The position numbers were made by a program, and so were the translations under genes. A stretch of DNA of 64,000 nt from Actinoplanes lobatus (lineage in GTDB: Bacteria; Actinomycetota; Actinomycetes; Mycobacteriales; Micromonosporaceae): positions 9,296,501 to 9,360,500 of the forward strand of contig NZ_JACHNC010000001.1 of NCBI RefSeq assembly GCF_014205215.1. The letters are read 5' to 3'. The first letter of the stretch is position 1; each line of letters begins with the position of its first letter. The notes under the pieces were generated by a model. It saw nothing but the letters and a program-made list of their open reading frames with translations. It searched no databases and was not told where the DNA came from. Positions 61,953 through 64,000 of the stretch are shown here, one piece after another.

Positions 61953-64000
61953 ATGGGGGACCAGCCGACGTCCGACCGGAAACGGGCGCCGGAGGAAGCG
62001 ACCGCGAAGACCGCGGATTCGCGACCCGACGAGACCGTCGTGATCACCCGGCTTGCGCCGGAGGAACGGGACGGGAGTGAAGAGGCCACCCAGAAGCTCG
62101 CGGAACCGGTGAAATCGTCGGGCGACGAAACCGTCGTGATCAGGCCGCCCAAGGCACCCTCCGCCGACGACACCGTGGTGATCCGCGCCACCGGGCCGTC
62201 GAGGAAACGGCCGGCCGGCGACGACACCGTGATCATCCGGCTGCCGCAGGCGCCGAAGAGAGGCACCACCCCGGGCGCCGCCAGGAAGCGGCCGGCCGGC
62301 GACGACACGGTCGTCATCCGGCTGCCCGGCGGGCCCAAGCCGAAGAGCCCCGGCCCGAACGCGCTGAGCACCGCCCGCAAGCGGGCGGCCGGCGACGACA
62401 CCGTCATCATCCGGCTGCCGCAGGCGCCGAAGAAGAAGGTGGCCGGCCGGGTCGTCGTCGACAAGAAGGTCGCCCACGACGAGACGGTCATCATCCGGCT
62501 CCCGGCCGAGGCGAAACCGGAACCGCGTACCGCCCTCGACTTCGGCTGGGCCCCCTGGGTCATCGCCGTCTCCACCCTCGGTGTGGTGCTGATGGCGCTG
62601 GCGTACGCCGGTGGCCGCGCCGGGGCTTCCTGGGCCATGTCCGCCTACTGGGTGGGCCAGATCATCGTCTTCTCCCCGGTCGTGTTCCGGCTGCTCAGCC
62701 GGCTGGCCGGGGTCGCCGAGTCGTTCGTCCTGGTGATGGGCCTGGCGCTGAACCAGTACATGCTGAAGTGGATGTACAGCCCGGACCAGTTCCGCTTCCC
62801 CGACGAGTTGCAGCACTGGCTGGCGACCACCCTGATCACCGAGTCCGGTGACCTGTTCCGGCAGAACAACGCGCTGCCACCGGCCGTGCACTTCCCCGGC
62901 CTGGCCGAGATGGGCGCCGGGCTGGCGCTGCTCACCGGCCTGCCGGTGACCGCGGCCGGCACCATCGTGGCCGGCGTCGCCCACCTGATCTTCGTGGGCC
63001 TGCTCTTCGCCACGGTGCTGCGCGCCAGCAACTCGCCGGCGATGGCCGGGGTGGCCTGCGTGACCTACGCGACGGCCATGCACTACCTGTTCTTCAACTC
63101 GATGTTCCTGTACCAGACCGCCGCGCTGCCGTTCTTCATGCTGACGGTCTGGGCGTACCGGCGGTGGCGCACCGGCGGTGGCCGCAAGTTCTTCGCGATC
63201 GCCGTGGTGGGCATCGCGATGACCACGGTCAGCCACCACGTCACCGCGTTCGCCCTGGTCGCGACGCTGCTGCTGCTCGCGCTCGCCGAGCTGACGCTGG
63301 AGCGGCCGCGGCCCTGGGAGACGCTGATCCTGCCGGCCGTCGCGCTGGCCGTGGTGTGCTGCTGGATCGGCTTCGTCGCGCAGGACGTCATCTCCTACCT
63401 GGAAGCGCCGGTGGAGCGGCTCGCCGCCTCGCTGAACCAGATGTTCGGCGGCGCCGCCAGCGAGGAGGCCGGCGCCACCAAACCGGTGCCGCTGGTGCAG
63501 CTCGCCGTACAGGGGATGGGTCTGCTCGGTCTGCTCGTGCTCTTCCTGGCGGTGGCCCGGGACATGATCCTGCGTAAGGACCGGGACACCTGGCGGTGGG
63601 CCGCGCTGGCCGGCGGCGCGGTGTTCTTCGCCGGCAACGGCGCCCGGTTCCTCGGCACCAACGGCCCGGAGATCGCCGGCCGGCTCTCCACCTTCACCTA
63701 CATCCCGATGTCGATCATCGCGGCCATCGCGATCGTGTACGCCGTGCAGATCATCCCGGCCAAGGACGCCGACGGCCGCCGCTGGCTGTCGGTGCCGCCG
63801 CCGGGTGTCGCGGTCACCACCGGCCGCCGGCTGGCCGGTCAGGTGTACATCGGCACGGCGCTGATCACGCTGCTGATGATCGGCGCGCGTACCGGCGGGT
63901 GGCCCCCGGTGTCCGCGCTGCTGCCGGGTCCGTACCTGGCCGCCGCGTACGAGCGGTCGGTCGACGGGTTCGGCGTGGACGCGGCCCGCTGGCAGGAGCG
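61953..64000 (+). CDS. Polytopic membrane protein with N-terminal DDTVVIR repeats, C-terminus beyond window edge
   Basis: At least 682 residues. Residues 1-195 are hydrophilic and carry seven copies of D-(D/E)-T-V-(V/I)-I at 26, 58, 72, 90, 117, 148 and 176, five of them within R-K-R-P-A-G-D-D-T-V-I-I-R-L-P-like units. From about 197 on there are at least ten membrane helices. The segment F-P-D-E-L-Q-H-W after the third or fourth helix, then Q-N-N-A-L-P-P-A-V-H-F-P-G-L, resembles GT-C-fold glycosyltransferases, where an acidic pair in the first outer loop is catalytic; this is inference. ATG at 61953 follows GGAGG. It ends the glycosyltransferase cluster as seen. Confidence 0.8.
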   Translation, partial: MGDQPTSDRKRAPEEATAKTADSRPDETVVITRLAPEERDGSEEATQKLAEPVKSSGDETVVIRPPKAPSADDTVVIRATGPSRKRPAGDDTVIIRLPQAPKRGTTPGAARKRPAGDDTVVIRLPGGPKPKSPGPNALSTARKRAAGDDTVIIRLPQAPKKKVAGRVVVDKKVAHDETVIIRLPAEAKPEPRTALDFGWAPWVIAVSTLGVVLMALAYAGGRAGASWAMSAYWVGQIIVFSPVVFRLLSRLAGVAESFVLVMGLALNQYMLKWMYSPDQFRFPDELQHWLATTLITESGDLFRQNNALPPAVHFPGLAEMGAGLALLTGLPVTAAGTIVAGVAHLIFVGLLFATVLRASNSPAMAGVACVTYATAMHYLFFNSMFLYQTAALPFFMLTVWAYRRWRTGGGRKFFAIAVVGIAMTTVSHHVTAFALVATLLLLALAELTLERPRPWETLILPAVALAVVCCWIGFVAQDVISYLEAPVERLAASLNQMFGGAASEEAGATKPVPLVQLAVQGMGLLGLLVLFLAVARDMILRKDRDTWRWAALAGGAVFFAGNGARFLGTNGPEIAGRLSTFTYIPMSIIAAIAIVYAVQIIPAKDADGRRWLSVPPPGVAVTTGRRLAGQVYIGTALITLLMIGARTGGWPPVSALLPGPYLAAAYERSVDGFGVDAARWQE

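Overview
The window is very GC-rich, uses many GTG and a few TTG starts, and carries families typical of filamentous actinobacteria: SpoIIE-type PP2C phosphatase, STAS anti-anti-sigma factor, PF04672-type methyltransferase, P450, family 9 cellulase with a CebR-like operator, DUF5990, and a SWIM/SNF2 pair. Three c-di-GMP genes, the plant-polymer hydrolase and the abundant intergenic repeats fit Micromonosporaceae, most likely Actinoplanes or a relative. This placement is inference from gene content. No rRNA, tRNA, CRISPR array, transposase or phage gene was seen.

Layout. 1-3 kb: a PBP4-type D,D-carboxypeptidase (cut by the left edge), a DUF1810 protein, a GH32-like five-bladed propeller and a divergent MerR regulator. 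3.2-9.6 kb: glycogen debranching enzyme glgX, a DHA2-type drug exporter broken by an in-frame TGA, a 1.3 kb repeat-filled gap, and an EamA transporter with a long repetitive tail. 9.8-15 kb: a methyltransferase, a secreted lipase-like hydrolase, and a run of erythromycin-esterase-like, TusA-like and PP2C phosphatase genes. 15-17.8 kb: a 2.8 kb stretch with no convincing gene and three tandem-repeat arrays, ending at an orphan MazF-like toxin. 18-29 kb: two membrane GGDEF proteins, one GGDEF-EAL protein, gnd, a methyltransferase, an MFS exporter and pgm. 29-33 kb: a CopC-CopD copper protein, yaaA, and a membrane-anchored FKBP isomerase. 32.4-39.4 kb: a one-TM extracellular protein followed by a 2,033-residue MMPL transporter with a tail of about 1,300 residues. 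39.6-47.3 kb: a zinc-ribbon SDR, a Gly/Tyr-rich secreted protein, the SWIM/SNF2 pair and DUF5990. 47.5-55.3 kb: an esterase/ATP-grasp pair, a GH9 cellulase, a P450, a STAS protein and an APC permease. 55.4-57.9 kb: an orphan LacI-type promoter, a propeller glycosidase-like protein, a sulfotransferase and a 51-residue zinc-motif protein. 58.4-64 kb: three GT2 glycosyltransferases (the first frameshifted) and a polytopic membrane protein whose N-terminus carries seven DDTVVIR-type motifs (runs past the right edge).

How genes work together. glgX, pgm and gnd are central carbohydrate enzymes. The cellulase has its own operator. The last cluster looks like surface-polysaccharide assembly. The most unusual material is low-complexity or repetitive: long protein tails with conserved short motifs, tandem arrays that start at the stop codons of genes, and a dispersed hairpin family built on GATCTTGGACGTT.
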